Shown: piece after piece, positions 61,915-64,000 of the stretch
Layout: every line of letters starts with the position of its first letter
How positions within the stretch are numbered: position 1 is the first letter of the stretch
Assembly (NCBI RefSeq): GCF_019097595.1
Contig: NC_080735.1
Coordinates: 16,382,417 to 16,446,416, forward strand
Reading direction: 5' to 3'
Length of the DNA: 64,000 bases
Source of the DNA: Hemibagrus wyckioides
Lineage: Eukaryota > Chordata > Actinopteri > Siluriformes > Bagridae
Notes under the pieces: generated by a model
What the model was told of the DNA's origin: nothing
Seen by the model: the letters and a program-made list of their open reading frames with translations, nothing else
The model's database searches: none
Program-made: the position numbers and the translations under genes

Positions 61915-64000
61915 TTTAGACTGGATTCTCCCCTCTCCTCCTCTCCTCTCCTCTCTCCTCATCCTCTCTCATCTCTCCTCTCCTCTCCTCTCCCTCTCCT
62001 CTCCTCCCTCTCCTCTCCTCTCCCTCTCTCCTCTCCTCTCCTCTCTCCTCTCCCTCTCCTCCCCTCCTCTCCTCTCCCCTCTCCCTCTCCTCTCTCCTCT
62101 CCTCTCCCTCCTCTCCTCTCCTCTCCTCTCCCTCTCCTCTCCCTCCTCTCCTCATCCTCCTCCTCTCCTCATCCTCTCCTCTCTCCTCTCCCTCTCCTCT
62201 CCCTCTCCCTCCTCTCCCTCATCCCTCTCCCCTCTCCTCTCTCCTCTCTCCCATCCTCTCCTCTCCTCTCCCTCTCCTCTCCTCTCCCCTCCTCTCTCCT
62301 CTCTCTCCTCTCCTCATCCTCTCTCCTCTCCTCTCCCCTCTCCTCTCCTCTCCTCTCCTCTCCCCTCTCCCTCTCTCCCTCTCCTCTCCCTCCTCCTCTC
62401 TCCTCTCCCTCTCCCTCTCCCCTCTCCTCTCCTCTCCTCTCCTCATCCTCTCTCCCTCTCCCTCTCCTCTCCTCTCCCTCTCCTCTCCTCATCCCTCTCC
62501 TCATCCCTCCTCCCATCCCTCTCCCCTCTCCCTCTCCTCTCCTCATCCCCCCTCTCCTCTCTCCTCTCCTCTCCCCATCCCTCTCCTCTCCTCTCCCTCT
62601 CCTCTCTCCTCTCCTCCTCCTCTCCTCTCCTCTCCTCTCCTCCTCCTCTCCTCTCCCTCTCCTCTCCCTCTCCTCTCTCCTCTCCCTCTCTCCTCTCCTC
62701 CTCCTCCCCTCTCCTCTCCCTCATCCTCTCCTCTCCTCTCCTCTCCTCCTCCTCCCCTCATCCTCTCCACATCCTCTCCTCATCCTCATCCTCATCCTCA
62801 TCCCTCTCCCTCTATCCTCATCCTATCCCTCTCCCTCTCTCCCTCTCCTCTCCTCTCCTCTCCCTCATCCTCTCCTCTCCTCTCCCTCTCCTCTCTCCTC
62901 TCCTCTCCTCTCCCTCTCCCCTCTCCCTCTCCTCTCCTCTCCTCCTCTCCTCATCCCTCTCCCTCCCCCTCTCCCTCCTCTCTCCTCTCCCTCTCTCCTC
63001 TCTTCTCTCTCTTCTCTCCTCTCCTCTCTCCTCTCCTCATCCCTCTCCTCTCCCTCTCCTCTCCTCCTCTCCCTCTCCTCATCCTCATCCACATCCTCTC
63101 CTCTCCTCATCCTCATCCCTCTCCTCATCCTCTCCTCTCCCCTCTCCTCTCCTCTCCTCCTCTCCTCTCCTCTCCCCCTCTCTCCTCTCCTCTCCTCTCC
63201 TCTCTCCTCTCCCTCTCCTCTCCTCTCCCTCTCCCCTCTCCCTCTCCTCTCCTCTCCTCTCCTCTCCTCCTCTCCTCTCCTCTCCTCTCCCCTCTCCTCT
63301 CCTCCTTCTCCTCTCTTTCTCTTCTCTTCTCTCTTCTCATCCTCTCTCCTCTCTCCTCTCTCCTCTCCTCTCCTCTCCTCTCCTCTCCTCCTCTCCTCTC
63401 CTCTCTCCTCTCCTCATCCTCTCCTCTCCTCTCCTCTCTCATCCTCATCCTCTCTCATCCCTCTCCTCTCCTCCTCTCCTCTCCTCTCCCTCCTCCTCTC
63501 CTCTCCTCTCCTCTCCTCTCTCCTCTCCTCTCCTCTCCTCTATCCCTCTCCTCTCCTCATCCCTCTCCTCTCCTCTCCTCTCCCTCCTCTCCTCTCCCCT
63601 CTCCTCTTTCTCTCTTCTTCTTCTCCTTCTCTCTCTCTCATCCCTCTCCTCTCCTCATCCTCTCCTCTCCTCTCCTCTCCTCTCCTCTCTCCTCCTCCTC
63701 TCTCCTCTCCTCTCATCCTCCTCTCATCCTCTCCTCATCCACATCTCCCTCTCCATCCATCTCCTCATCCTCTCCTCTCCTCTCCTCTCCTCTCCCTCCT
63801 CTCCTCATCCCCTCCTCATCCCTCTCCTCTCCTCTCCCTCTCCCTCTCCTCTCCCTCTCCTCCCTCATCCTCTCCTCATCCCTCTCCTCTCCTCATCCTC
63901 TTCTCTCCTCTCCTCTCCTCTCTCCTCTCCTCTCCTCTCCTCATCCTCTCCTCTCCTCTCCTCCTCTCTCCCTCTCCTCTCCTCTCCTCTCCTCTCCTCT
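61915..64000. repeat. CCTCT polypyrimidine array, at least 2.1 kb, open at window end
   Basis: Irregular CTCTCCTCTC and CTCCCTCTCC units with CTCATCC interruptions. The + strand is nearly all pyrimidine, with A mostly in CATCC words. It has no end within the window. The Arg/Glu/Gly-rich minus-strand frames are artefacts. Mirror-symmetric CT tracts of this kind can form triplex (H-) DNA and are prone to assembly error. Confidence 0.95.

Noticed and set aside
62169..63448. Arg/Glu/Gly-rich minus-strand proteins
   Set aside because: They are translations of the CCTCT polypyrimidine array in several frames.

Overview
This window is vertebrate nuclear DNA, almost certainly from a teleost fish. 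It has two short, well-conserved exons with consensus splice sites, very long introns, several fish-type Tc1/mariner, hAT, LINE and SINE relics, and very heavy microsatellite content. Some repeats (a tRNA-type SINE with the ...aataaaggcttctt tail, and Tc1-like elements bounded by CACTGATCAGGCATAAC-type ends) remind me of ostariophysan fish such as catfishes. That finer placement is an impression and untested.

The only protein-coding gene I can support is an Eph receptor tyrosine kinase on the + strand, best matched to EPHA6. Two internal exons are present: a 65-nt exon (5688-5752) and a 661-nt exon (33559-34219). Together they encode the ephrin-binding domain and the start of the cysteine-rich linker. 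They are separated by a 27.8-kb intron. Everything before 5688 is intron 1 or upstream, and everything after 34219 is intron 3, which runs past the end. I found no signal-peptide exon, no following cysteine-rich/EGF-like exon, and no transmembrane or kinase exon. The window is therefore a small slice of a very large gene.

Layout. 1-5.7 kb: Tc1 fragments, a CCAT microsatellite, a SINE relic and a unique stretch just upstream of exon 2. 5.8-8.0 kb: TTTA/TTTTA repeats and a 1.4-kb pentamer-based array. 9.5-15.5 kb: kilobase-scale CT tracts, and a SINE with a Tc1 element inserted in its tail. 16.6-21.7 kb: GATA-type array, an RTE-like LINE 3' end, and GGT/GAT array. 22.7-33.1 kb: a foldback, several copies of an unidentified ~480-bp repeat (called family A here), a Tc1 foldback element, a hAT element with a BED finger and perfect 8-bp target-site duplication, and a Tc1 transposase relic. 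33.6-34.2 kb: exon 3. 35.8-39.6 kb: two more HTH-only Tc1 elements, a TA tract and CT/CTAT arrays. 40.1-41.7 kb and 44.4-45.4 kb: two interspersed repeats whose internal segments were amplified in place. 47.1-49.2 kb: a 21-bp minisatellite with a large internal duplication. 53.3-54.6 kb: a ~134-bp array with an RFX X-box-like palindrome in every unit. 60.0-64.0 kb: CT, GT-rich and finally 2 kb of CCTCT polypyrimidine running off the end.

By adding the listed intervals, tandem and simple repeats make up roughly a quarter of the window. I see no operon, CRISPR array, phage or dedicated novel gene system. The most interesting material is repeat biology inside a neural receptor gene: SINE-internal amplification, the X-box array, HTH-only Tc1 elements, nested insertions, and a strong bias for long CT tracts to lie on the gene's sense strand.
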